This document shows positions 9,209-17,451 of a DNA stretch of 64,000 bases, in pieces (position 1 is the stretch's first letter; each line of letters begins with the position of its first letter). Origin of the DNA: Dysgonomonas sp. 520 (GTDB lineage Bacteria; Bacteroidota; Bacteroidia; Bacteroidales; Dysgonomonadaceae); the NCBI RefSeq assembly GCF_010501095.1, contig NZ_QVMP01000003.1:62001-126000 (forward strand). Direction: 5' to 3'. The notes beneath the pieces are model-generated. The model was not told where the DNA came from. It did no database searches and was given only the letters and a program-made list of their open reading frames with translations. The translations under genes and the position numbers were made by a program.

Positions 9209-10531
9209 ATGAAAACAAGTTACTTTATTAAGAGTGCAGTTGTGTCGGCGTTATGCCTTCTTTCATTCCAAATGAAAGCACAGACAGTTGTAGATGGTAT
9301 TGCCTACAAAGTTGTTGACGGAGTTGCAGAAACATCTCAGTTGCCCGGAGATGTTAAATACACATTGGCAACAATTAATATCCCTGCAAACGTAACAATT
9401 GATGGAACTAGCTACCCTGTAAAAATTGGGGATAACTCGATGCGTGAAAATAATAATTTGACATCTCTTACAATTGCAGATGGTGTGGAAGTTATTGGTA
9501 ATAGTGCTTTTGCGCAGTGTGAAAATCTGCCTGCAGTGGTTCTGCCATCTTCAATAAAAACAATTGATGTGTGGGCATTTTATGGTTGTAAGAAATTGGC
9601 ATCAATCAATATTCCTGATGGGGTTGAGATCATAACCGAGCATACATTCCAAGAAACAGCTTTAACTGAGGTTGTTTTGCCGGCAAGTGTAACAACTTTG
9701 GATGTTTGTTCTTTTCAAACTACACCTTTGACCAGTATAAATCTGGAAAATGTAACAATAATCCGTGGATGGGCATTAGCTCAAACAAAAATTACATCAG
9801 TATCAGCTCCTAAGGTAACAAATGTTGGAGGTACTGCGTTTTACGAATGTTTTGATTTGGTAACAGCCGATCTTCCTAATGTAACAGTAGTTGAAGGAGG
9901 TATCTTTAAAAACTGTAATAATTTAGTATCGGTTAATATGCCTAAATCGACCAATACAGGTGCAGAATGTTTCAACGGATGTTCTTCTTTGGAAAGCGTT
10001 ACAATGAACAGTTTGAAAAATATCGGAGACTGGGCTTTTGCAAACTGTACTTCTCTGACTAAACTAACTATACCTAACACAGTGGTACTTGTAGGAGCAT
10101 GGGCTCTTGAAAAAACAGGTTTGGAAGAAGTTTACATTTCTTGGGATGAAGACGGTTTAAGTGAATTGTATCTTGGCGACAATTTTTATGGAACTGAAGA
10201 TGGTGCATCTGATTTTGTATGGAAAGTTCCGGAAGAATTGTTTGATCTTTATGGCGATGAGTGGGAAGGATTACCTGTTGAAGTAGGTGTATCCGGAATT
10301 GGAAACAATCAGGTTGCTAATGCTAATGCTTACTACGCAAATGGCAGTCTTAACCTGATCAATTTGGACGGATACAGCGCAAATGTTATTTCTTTGGATG
10401 GACGTGTTGTTTCCAGCATACAAGTTGTTGGTGACAACAGTGAAGTAGCTGTCGATTTGGCTTCCGGTATCTACTTGTTGAGCGCAACAAAAGGAAGCGA
10501 TAAAGTTGCAGCGAAATTTATTGTAAAATAA
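9209..10531 (+). CDS. BspA-like leucine-rich-repeat surface protein, T9SS tail (copy 1)
   Basis: Secreted leucine-rich-repeat protein of 440 residues, start 19 bp after the GH97 stop. Signal peptide ends near MKAQ. The body at about 60-330 is a run of BspA/LRR_5 repeats of roughly 23 residues (for example SLTIADGVEVIGNSAFAQC, SINIPDGVEIITEHTFQET). The last 80 residues are a type A T9SS sorting domain (NLDGYSANVISLDGRVV, LASGIYLLSATKGSDKVAAK). BspA-like repeats mediate adhesion or ligand binding in known members. A role in holding glycan or host protein near the GH97 is inference. Closely related to the next gene, with near-identical signal-proximal and tail segments. Confidence 0.88.
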   Translation: MKTSYFIKSAVVSALCLLSFQMKAQTVVDGIAYKVVDGVAETSQLPGDVKYTLATINIPANVTIDGTSYPVKIGDNSMRENNNLTSLTIADGVEVIGNSAFAQCENLPAVVLPSSIKTIDVWAFYGCKKLASINIPDGVEIITEHTFQETALTEVVLPASVTTLDVCSFQTTPLTSINLENVTIIRGWALAQTKITSVSAPKVTNVGGTAFYECFDLVTADLPNVTVVEGGIFKNCNNLVSVNMPKSTNTGAECFNGCSSLESVTMNSLKNIGDWAFANCTSLTKLTIPNTVVLVGAWALEKTGLEEVYISWDEDGLSELYLGDNFYGTEDGASDFVWKVPEELFDLYGDEWEGLPVEVGVSGIGNNQVANANAYYANGSLNLINLDGYSANVISLDGRVVSSIQVVGDNSEVAVDLASGIYLLSATKGSDKVAAKFIVK

Positions 10532-10555
10532 ACTACTACTATATACTTCTTGGAG

Positions 10556-10631
10556 AGGGTGTATTAAATATAAATATGAATTGATTTTTCATTATACATA
10601 GATTTAATAACAAAATATTTTAATACACCCT
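10556..10631. repeat. 13-bp inverted repeat with long loop, terminator or small MITE
   Basis: AGGGTGTATTAAA (10556-10568) is exactly complementary to 10619-10631, separated by 50 AT-rich bases and followed by TTCTTTATA. The stem could end transcription after copy 1. The long loop and GGGTGT end look more like a short terminal-inverted-repeat element. Confidence 0.5.
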
Positions 10632-10643
10632 TTCTTTATAAAC

Positions 10644-10784
10644 GAAGTCATCTAGACTTTTTAAATTATACTTAATTTTTGAGTTTTTGTCATGTTGAAC
10701 GTAGTGAAACATCTAAAAAAACAGATCCTTCGATACTCTCAGGATGACAAAATTGAACAAAACGAAAAAGTCTAGACGGTTTCA
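10644..10784. repeat. 141-bp palindromic repeat, inverted copy A
   Basis: Exact reverse complement of 20912-21052 over all 141 bases on my base-by-base check. Inner core has CAGATCCTTCG...CTCAGGATGAC on one side and TTGTCATGTTGAACGTAGTG on the other, so the element can fold into a long imperfect hairpin. Its ends carry TCTAGACTTTTT / AAAAAGTCTAGA inverted repeats. No coding potential. Non-autonomous MITE-like element is the best description. Confidence 0.85.
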
Positions 10785-10899
10785 ACATAAACATTTTTAC
10801 TGCCTGTTTTTTTAATCATAATTTATTTATGATCAGGGGCATATTATGCCAAAACTTCAGGTATGTAATAGAGTACAAAACATTAAAAAAAAAAATGTC

Positions 10900-12297
10900 A
10901 TGAGAAAAAACTACTTTTTTGGAAAAATGTGTCTGGTTTCTGCTATTAGCTTGCTTTCTTTTGGGATGAAGGCTCAAACTGTTGTAGATGGTATTGCCTA
11001 CAAAATTGTTGACGGAGTTGCAGAAACATCTCAGTTGCCCGGGGATGTTAAATATACATTGGCTACGATTAATATTCCTGCAACTGTAACAATTGAAGGA
11101 ACAAGCTATGCGGTAAAAAAAATTGGAGATGGCTCGATGCGTGATAACGCTAATTTAACCTCTCTTACCATAGCGGAAGGTGTAGAAACTATTGGTAATA
11201 GTTCTTTTGCAAGTTGTAGTGCGATAACTAATATTCAACTGCCAACAACAGTTAAATCTATTGAGGATTGGGCGTTTTATGGTTGTGGAGGATTGGAAAG
11301 CATAAACATACCTGATGGGATAACTATTATAAATAAGCAAACCTTTGCGTGGTCAGGGGTAACGAATATTGTTTTACCTGCATCTGTTACAAAAATAGAT
11401 GATTGTGCTTTCCAAGATGCAAAAAAACTGTCTACAATCAATCTTGAGAATATAACTGAAATTGGTAACTGGGCATTGTATGAGACTGCTATAACAACTG
11501 TAGATGTGTCTAAAGTAACAACTGTTGGTAATGAAGCATTCAGGAATTGTGCCAATTTGCAGTCAATAACTTTAGAAAAAGCTCAGACTATTGGAGACTG
11601 GGTGTTCAATGGTTGTAATAATTTGGAATCAGCGGTTATAGGAGATGCTGAGTCAATTGGAGTTGGTGCATTCAATGCCTGTTCTAAATTAGAAACAGTA
11701 GCATTCGGTGATGTTGAGACTATTAAAGGTTGGGCTTTTCAAAATTGTACACAACTGGCATCCGTTGATCTTGGAACAAAACTTAAAGAAATTGATGGTG
11801 GAACTTTTTCAGGTTGTGCTGCCCTAACAACACTTACTATCCCCAATACTGTTACTTCTATTAAAGATTGGTCTTTGGAAAAAACAGGTATAACAAAAAT
11901 TTATGCTTCTTGGGCCGATCCAACAACTGTAGCATTTGAAGGCAGTGCTTTTGGGCAAGATGCCGGTAAAATTGACTTTGTATGGATGGTTCCTGACAAT
12001 TTGATAAGTGCTTATGAAAGTACACTTAAAGATTTTCCGGTGCAATCGTACGCTACCACAGGAATCAAAGATAACGAAGCGAGCAAAGCGAATGCAAGCT
12101 ACGCAAACGGAAGCCTTAGCCTGACAAATCTGGATGGATATGATGTAAATGTTGTATCTTTGGATGGACGTGTTGTTGCTAGTTTCCAAGTTGTTGGTGC
12201 AACATGTGAAGCGTCTGTAAACTTGCCTTCCGGCATCTATTTGTTGAACGCAACAAGAGGTGGCGATAAAGTTGTAGTGAAATTTATTGCAAAATAA
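10900..12297 (+). CDS. BspA-like leucine-rich-repeat surface protein, T9SS tail (copy 2)
   Basis: Paralogue of the protein at 9209-10531, 465 residues from the chosen ATG at 10900. An upstream in-frame ATG at 10846 adds 18 residues before the signal peptide and lacks a counterpart in copy 1, so it was not used. Signal peptide MRKNYFFGKMCLVSAISLLS, then VVDGIAYKIVDGVAETSQLP shared with copy 1, BspA/LRR_5 repeats (SLTIAEGVETIGNSSFASC, TINLENITEIGNWALYETA and others), and a type A T9SS tail (VVSLDGRVVASFQVVG, LPSGIYLLNATRGGDKV). It holds about one more repeat than copy 1. A separate promoter is likely because repeat A lies between the copies. Confidence 0.87.
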   Translation: MRKNYFFGKMCLVSAISLLSFGMKAQTVVDGIAYKIVDGVAETSQLPGDVKYTLATINIPATVTIEGTSYAVKKIGDGSMRDNANLTSLTIAEGVETIGNSSFASCSAITNIQLPTTVKSIEDWAFYGCGGLESINIPDGITIINKQTFAWSGVTNIVLPASVTKIDDCAFQDAKKLSTINLENITEIGNWALYETAITTVDVSKVTTVGNEAFRNCANLQSITLEKAQTIGDWVFNGCNNLESAVIGDAESIGVGAFNACSKLETVAFGDVETIKGWAFQNCTQLASVDLGTKLKEIDGGTFSGCAALTTLTIPNTVTSIKDWSLEKTGITKIYASWADPTTVAFEGSAFGQDAGKIDFVWMVPDNLISAYESTLKDFPVQSYATTGIKDNEASKANASYANGSLSLTNLDGYDVNVVSLDGRVVASFQVVGATCEASVNLPSGIYLLNATRGGDKVVVKFIAK

Positions 12298-12338
12298 TAT
12301 CATAGGATACTCTATTTCTATCACTATAAATATCTCAT

Positions 12339-12399
12339 ATCAGCTTGTCTGATTTTTTACAGGCAGGCTGATTGAGAAAAAAGGAGAAATCTTTCTCCT
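12339..12399. terminator. Two stem-loops downstream of LRR copy 2
   Basis: An imperfect hairpin ATCAGCTTGTCTG...AGGCAGGCTGAT at 12339-12372 has a T-rich loop. A second, perfect one, AGGAGAAA-TC-TTTCTCCT, lies at 12382-12399. Together they probably end the upstream transcript before the GH95 gene. Neither has a long T tail. Confidence 0.5.
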
Positions 12400-12412
12400 A
12401 CAATTAGATAAG

Positions 12413-12591
12413 GGGGTGTCCCAAAAGTAAATTTCAATGTCTTTTTGTCATCCTGAACAAAGTGAAGGATCTGGTTTTAGAAAGTACAGATTCTTCGTTG
12501 CACTCAGAAACAACGTTCGAGGAGCGAAAGCGACTCAATGACAAAAATCAGTAACACTTTGATAGTGCAATCTTACTTTTGGGATATCCCC
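12413..12591. repeat. MITE-like repeat C (GGGGTGTCCCAAAAGTAA ends)
   Basis: Terminal inverted repeats GGGGTGTCCCAAAAGTAA at the left and TTACTTTTGGGATATCCCC at the right. The core contains TTTTTGTCATCCTGAACAAAGTGAAGGATCTG-type sequence split over 12445-12473, then CAGATTCTTCG, and a second nested palindrome CGTTCGAGGAGCGAAAGCG. An inverted relative with high identity lies at 26062-26234. No coding potential. Confidence 0.8.
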
Positions 12592-12616
12592 TTTATTTTT
12601 TATAATACCATCAAAT

Positions 12617-15043
12617 ATGAAAAGTACAAATAAACTAACATTCTGTTTTCTGTTTTCTGTTTTGTTATTGCTTTCTACGGCGTGTAATAAAACAACAACC
12701 AATGATAATCAGTTAAAATTATGGTATCAGCAACCTGCACAAGAGTGGATGCAAGCCACACCGGTTGGCAACGGGCGCATAGGAGCCATGATTTATGGAG
12801 GTGTTGACACTGAAACTATTGCCTTGAATGAAGTAACATTGTGGTCGGGTCAGTACGACGAAAATCAGGAAATACCTTGTGGCAAAGCAAAGTTAACGGA
12901 AATGCGCAAGCTGTTTTTTGAAGGGAATCTGGAAGAAGGAAACCGAATGGGAGCCGAATATTTGTCGGGAAGACCAAATTCGTTCGGCACAAATTTACCT
13001 TTCGGCGATCTAAAGATCGACCTTAAACATGAAAGTCAAGAAGTAAGCAATTATAAAAGGGAATTAGATATTGAAAAATCTGTCACTACGGTGACATACG
13101 ACATTGCAGGAACGACTTATACACGCGAGTATATCTGTTCGAACCCTGATGATGTATTACTAATCAAACTAACATCGAGCAAAAAAGATGCACTGAATAT
13201 GGAAGTAGGTTTAGATCTTCTGAGAGAATCGGATATCTCAACCTCAGATAATACTTTAACTTTTTCGGGACAGGCATTATTTCCAAAATTAGGTCCCGGA
13301 GGAGTATATTACGTAGGAAATATACACGTTGCGGCGGTTGACGGAAAAGTAACGGCAAAAGATAAAACAATACAGGTTGAAAACGGAAACGAAGTTGTCA
13401 TAACAATTGATCTGAGAACCGACTTTAAAAATCCTTCATATAAAACACTTTGTGATCAAACAATTCAGAATGCTACTAAAAAATCGTACGATGATCTGAA
13501 AAATGCACACGTTGCTGATTATACAAATTTGTTTAAACGTACAGAGTTGTTCTTAGGATCGTCGGAACTAGACAATCAGCCTACCGATGTTCGTTGGAAA
13601 CAGTTAAAAGAAACAGGAAAAGACGATCCGGGATTATTTGCCCTTTTCTTCCAATACGGACGTTATCTGTTGATATCTTCGTCGAGGGAAAATTCTCCGC
13701 TACCTGCTCATTTACAGGGAATTTGGAATGACAACCTGGCATGTAATATGCCTTGGACTTGCGATTATCACTTGGATATAAATACAGAGCAAAATTACTG
13801 GCTTGCCAATGTGGGTAACTTGCACGAATGTAACGCACCTCTTTTCAGCTATCTGAAAGACCTGTCGGAACACGGCGAAAAAACTGCAATGAAAGTGTAC
13901 GGAAGTCCGGGTTGGACAGCTCACACTGTGGCTAATGTATGGGGATATACTGCTCCCGGTCAAGGTGTTACATGGGGCATGTTCCCAACAGCCGGAGCCT
14001 GGCTTGCTTCTCATTTGTGGAGCCACTATTGCTATACTCAGGATAAAGATTTCCTTCGGAATAAGGCTTATCCTATTTTGAAAAAGAGTGCGGTATTCTT
14101 ATTGGATTTCTTGGTTGAAAATCCTAATGACGGATATTTGATAACAGGTCCAAGCATCTCTCCTGAGAATTCGTTTAAAGTTGACGGACGTGAGTATGCC
14201 CTTTCAATGATGCCTACCTGCGATCGTGTTTTGGTTTACGAAGCATTTGAATCGTGTATAGAAGCGTCTAAAATATTGGGTCTTGATGCAGAATTCCGTG
14301 CTTCTTTAGAAAAAGCGATGGAAAAATTGCCTCCGATCAAAATTGGTAAAGACGGAACAGTTCAGGAGTGGTACGAAGACTATGACTTGGCACATCCAAA
14401 TCACCGCCACTCGTCACATCTGTTGTCTTTATATCCATATCATCAAATAACATTGGACAAAACGCCTGAATTGGCAGAAGCAGCAGCTAAATCTGTTTAT
14501 CGCCAGTTGAATTCTGAAAATTGGGAAGATGTGGAATGGAGCCGTGCCAATATGGTTTGTTTCTATGCCCGATTGAAAAATGCAGAAGAAGCCTATAAGA
14601 ATATGAAAGGCTTGCTGGTAGAATTTTCAAGGGAAAACCTTTTTACGATGTCTCCTGCGGGTATTGCCAGTGCAGAGTCAGACATATTTTCGTTCGATGC
14701 CAACGAAGCTGCACCCACGGGAATGGCCGAAATGTTGATACAAAGTCACGAAGGGTATATCGAGTTTCTTCCTACTTTGCCTAAAGAATGGAATACCGGC
14801 TACTTTAAAGGACTTTGTGTGAGAGGTGGTGCCGACGTTGATCTGGAATGGAAAGACGGAATAGTTCAGAACGCCAAAATAACGGCAACTACTGATAATA
14901 GCTTCTCCGTGAAACTTCCATCAAACAATGCAAGCCTGAAAGTACTGAAAAACGGAAAATCTTTCAGTGCCGATAGTCAATCTGCTAATGTAATAACAGT
15001 TCAACTGAATAAGGGTGATTATTTGGAATTTACATCTAAATAA
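12617..15043 (+). CDS. GH95 alpha-L-fucosidase, lipoprotein
   Basis: Removes terminal alpha-L-fucose (mainly alpha-1,2 in characterised GH95) from the glycan. 808 residues, typical for the family. Lipoprotein signal with lipobox STAC and acceptor Cys23. N-terminal sandwich domain begins QPAQEWMQATPVGNGRIGAM. The (alpha/alpha)6 barrel has DYHLDINTEQNYW, GPSISPENSF with the likely acid Glu, EWSRANMVCFYARL and SFDANEAAPTGMAEMLIQSH with the likely base-side Asp. The Asn pair expected in the HLNIN-type block of the family reads HLDIN here. I cannot tell whether this shifts specificity, for example to L-galactose. No T9SS tail, so it probably acts at the outer membrane. Confidence 0.92.
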   Translation: MKSTNKLTFCFLFSVLLLLSTACNKTTTNDNQLKLWYQQPAQEWMQATPVGNGRIGAMIYGGVDTETIALNEVTLWSGQYDENQEIPCGKAKLTEMRKLFFEGNLEEGNRMGAEYLSGRPNSFGTNLPFGDLKIDLKHESQEVSNYKRELDIEKSVTTVTYDIAGTTYTREYICSNPDDVLLIKLTSSKKDALNMEVGLDLLRESDISTSDNTLTFSGQALFPKLGPGGVYYVGNIHVAAVDGKVTAKDKTIQVENGNEVVITIDLRTDFKNPSYKTLCDQTIQNATKKSYDDLKNAHVADYTNLFKRTELFLGSSELDNQPTDVRWKQLKETGKDDPGLFALFFQYGRYLLISSSRENSPLPAHLQGIWNDNLACNMPWTCDYHLDINTEQNYWLANVGNLHECNAPLFSYLKDLSEHGEKTAMKVYGSPGWTAHTVANVWGYTAPGQGVTWGMFPTAGAWLASHLWSHYCYTQDKDFLRNKAYPILKKSAVFLLDFLVENPNDGYLITGPSISPENSFKVDGREYALSMMPTCDRVLVYEAFESCIEASKILGLDAEFRASLEKAMEKLPPIKIGKDGTVQEWYEDYDLAHPNHRHSSHLLSLYPYHQITLDKTPELAEAAAKSVYRQLNSENWEDVEWSRANMVCFYARLKNAEEAYKNMKGLLVEFSRENLFTMSPAGIASAESDIFSFDANEAAPTGMAEMLIQSHEGYIEFLPTLPKEWNTGYFKGLCVRGGADVDLEWKDGIVQNAKITATTDNSFSVKLPSNNASLKVLKNGKSFSADSQSANVITVQLNKGDYLEFTSK

Positions 15044-15071
15044 TAAAAGAAGTTTATCATGATTGTATGAG

Positions 15072-15185
15072 GGTATCTCAACTGTAAAACGATTGTCATT
15101 CCGAACAATGTGAAGAATCTGGGAATAAGCTGTTACAGATACTTCGTTTCACTCAGGATGACAAAAAACTGATCATTGAGATACC
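15072..15185. repeat. MITE-like repeat E (GGTATCTCAA ends)
   Basis: Perfect 10-bp terminal inverted repeats GGTATCTCAA (15072-15081) and TTGAGATACC (15176-15185). The core shares the GTCATTCCGAACAATGTGAAGAATCT and CTTCGTTTCACTCAGGATGAC arms of the repeat family (arms at about 15094-15120 and 15140-15163), so it folds on itself. It sits between GH95 and GH92. Confidence 0.75.
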
Positions 15186-15206
15186 TTCTTAAAAAAAACA
15201 GAGAAA

Positions 15207-17450
15207 ATGAAAAAAATAACCCTACTTTTCTTATTGTCTTTTTTCGTTTTGCATGTTTATGCTGAAAAAGTAACGGATTATGTGAATCCGTTTATTGGCA
15301 CAGGTGCTATCGAAAACAGCCTTTCGGGTAATAACTATCCCGGAGCAACATCGCCCTTCGGCATGGTGCAGTTGAGCCCCGATACACGCCAGTCGCCTGA
15401 TTGGGATGTGGCATGCGGATACAACTACAACGATACAAATATATATGGGTTCAGCCATACTCATTTGAGCGGGACAGGTGTTGCCGAATTGTTCGATGTG
15501 ATGCTTATGCCTGTTACGGGAGACATTCGGGAACTTGTTTCAACAAATGACTACCATTCGTCATTCTCTCATAAAGAAGAATCGGCACGCCCCGGATATT
15601 ATCAGGTGAAACTGCAAGATAGCGGAATTAATGCGGAATTGACCACGACAACCCGTGCCGGATTTCATAAATATACCTATCCATCGGGAGCAAAGGCGAA
15701 TGTGGTGTTCGATTTAGATCATTCGCGCGACAAAGGCAGTTGGGGAACACGTATCATCCTTTCTCAGATACGTATTGTAGATGAATATACGATTGAAGGT
15801 TTCCGTATCATTACGGGTTGGCCAAATCTGAGGAAAGTATGTTTCTACGCAAAACTGTCGAAACCTATCAGGCAATCTGTTTTGAGAAATGGCGACACAA
15901 AGTATTTCGATACTCCCGTAGTAAATGGGAACAAATTGAGCGCGATTCTGGAGTTTGACAATAAAGATAATGCGCCTCTGCTGATCAAATTGGGATTATC
16001 ACCCGTTAGTGCAGAAAATGCCAAACTAAATCTTGAAAAGGAAATTCGTGACTGGAATTTCGAGAAAGTTGTAGCAGAAGCCGACCGGGAGTGGGAAAAA
16101 GAACTGGGAAAACTGAAAGTTGAAGGAACTCAGGAACAAAAACAGATATTCTATACGGCATTGTACCACGCTCTGATTCAGCCAAATACTATTTCTGACG
16201 TGAATGGCGAATATATGACTACGGATTTCTCTTTAGGAAAAACCGACGGAAGCATACAATATTCAACGTTCTCTCTTTGGGATACTTACCGTGCAGCACA
16301 TCCTCTGTACACATTGATTCAGAAAGATAGGACGGTTGACTTCGTAAAGAGCCTGATGGCTCATTACGAAACCTACGGTTACTTGCCTATATGGCATTTG
16401 TGGGGACAAGAAAATTATTGCATGATCGGTAATCATTCCATCCCTGTGATAGTGGATGCTGTGATGAAAGGTTGTCGGGGAATAGATATAGAAAAAGCGT
16501 ATGAAGCCGTAAAAAACTCATCAACAACAAACCACTTAAATTCACCTTTCGATGTTTGGGAAAAATATGGATATATGCCCGAAAATATCCAGACACAATC
16601 GGTTTCCATTACGTTGGAAATGGCTTTTAATGATTGGTGTGTGGCTCAATTGGCAAATAAATTAGGGAAAAAAGACGATTATGATCGTTTCATGAAACGA
16701 TCGCAATATTACAGGAATCTATATAACAAAGAAACACATTTCTTTCAGTCGAAAGACGATAAAGGAAACTGGATAGAGCCTTTCGATCCGTTTCGTTACG
16801 GGGCTAATGGCGGCTATCCCTTCACCGAAGGAAACGCATGGCAATATTATTGGTATGTGCCTCAAGATGTACCCGGCCTGATTGCATTGACAGGAGGGGA
16901 TAAGGCTTTTGTTGAAAAACTGGACGAATTTTTCACGAATGACCATCACGAAGAGTTGAACGATAATGCGTCCGGATTCATTGGTCAGTATGCTCATGGC
17001 AACGAGCCTAGCCATCATGTCGCTTACCTCTACAACTATGCAGGCGAACCTTGGAAGACGCAGAAGTATGTTTCTCAGATAATGACAGAGTTGTACAATA
17101 CCAACTCGGCAGGTTATGCAGGCAATGACGACTGTGGCGAAATGTCGGCATGGTATGTTTTCAGTGCAATGGGTTTTTATCCGGTGAATCCTGCAAACGG
17201 GGTGTATGTTATAGGATCACCATTGTTGCAAAAAGCTGAAATAGAACTTGAGAATGGAAAATCATTTACAATAATTGCACCTAAAAAATCGGGGAAAGAT
17301 ATTTACATTCAATCGGTAAGTTTGAACGGAAAAAAATATGATAAAACATATATCACTCATTCCGATATTATCAATGGTGGCATATTGGAATTTAAAATGG
17401 GAGCCTCTCCATCCAAATGGGGAGTGAAAGCCGAGAACAGACCAAACTGA
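15207..17450 (+). CDS. GH92 exo-alpha-mannosidase (first of pair)
   Basis: Calcium-dependent exo-acting alpha-mannosidase that trims alpha-mannose from N-glycan or yeast-type mannans. 747 residues with signal peptide MKKITLLFLLSFFVLHVYA. N-terminal sandwich domain starts VTDYVNPFIGTG, with the family block YPGATSPFGMVQLSPDTR and GFSHTHLSGTG. The (alpha/alpha)6 barrel has SLWDTYRAAHPLYTL, HGNEPSHHVAYLYNYAGEPW and GNDDCGEMSAWYVFSAMGFY, which carry catalytic and Ca2+-binding residues in characterised GH92. The next GH92 starts 1 bp after its stop, so the two are translated as a pair. Confidence 0.94.
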   Translation: MKKITLLFLLSFFVLHVYAEKVTDYVNPFIGTGAIENSLSGNNYPGATSPFGMVQLSPDTRQSPDWDVACGYNYNDTNIYGFSHTHLSGTGVAELFDVMLMPVTGDIRELVSTNDYHSSFSHKEESARPGYYQVKLQDSGINAELTTTTRAGFHKYTYPSGAKANVVFDLDHSRDKGSWGTRIILSQIRIVDEYTIEGFRIITGWPNLRKVCFYAKLSKPIRQSVLRNGDTKYFDTPVVNGNKLSAILEFDNKDNAPLLIKLGLSPVSAENAKLNLEKEIRDWNFEKVVAEADREWEKELGKLKVEGTQEQKQIFYTALYHALIQPNTISDVNGEYMTTDFSLGKTDGSIQYSTFSLWDTYRAAHPLYTLIQKDRTVDFVKSLMAHYETYGYLPIWHLWGQENYCMIGNHSIPVIVDAVMKGCRGIDIEKAYEAVKNSSTTNHLNSPFDVWEKYGYMPENIQTQSVSITLEMAFNDWCVAQLANKLGKKDDYDRFMKRSQYYRNLYNKETHFFQSKDDKGNWIEPFDPFRYGANGGYPFTEGNAWQYYWYVPQDVPGLIALTGGDKAFVEKLDEFFTNDHHEELNDNASGFIGQYAHGNEPSHHVAYLYNYAGEPWKTQKYVSQIMTELYNTNSAGYAGNDDCGEMSAWYVFSAMGFYPVNPANGVYVIGSPLLQKAEIELENGKSFTIIAPKKSGKDIYIQSVSLNGKKYDKTYITHSDIINGGILEFKMGASPSKWGVKAENRPN

Positions 17451-17451
17451 A

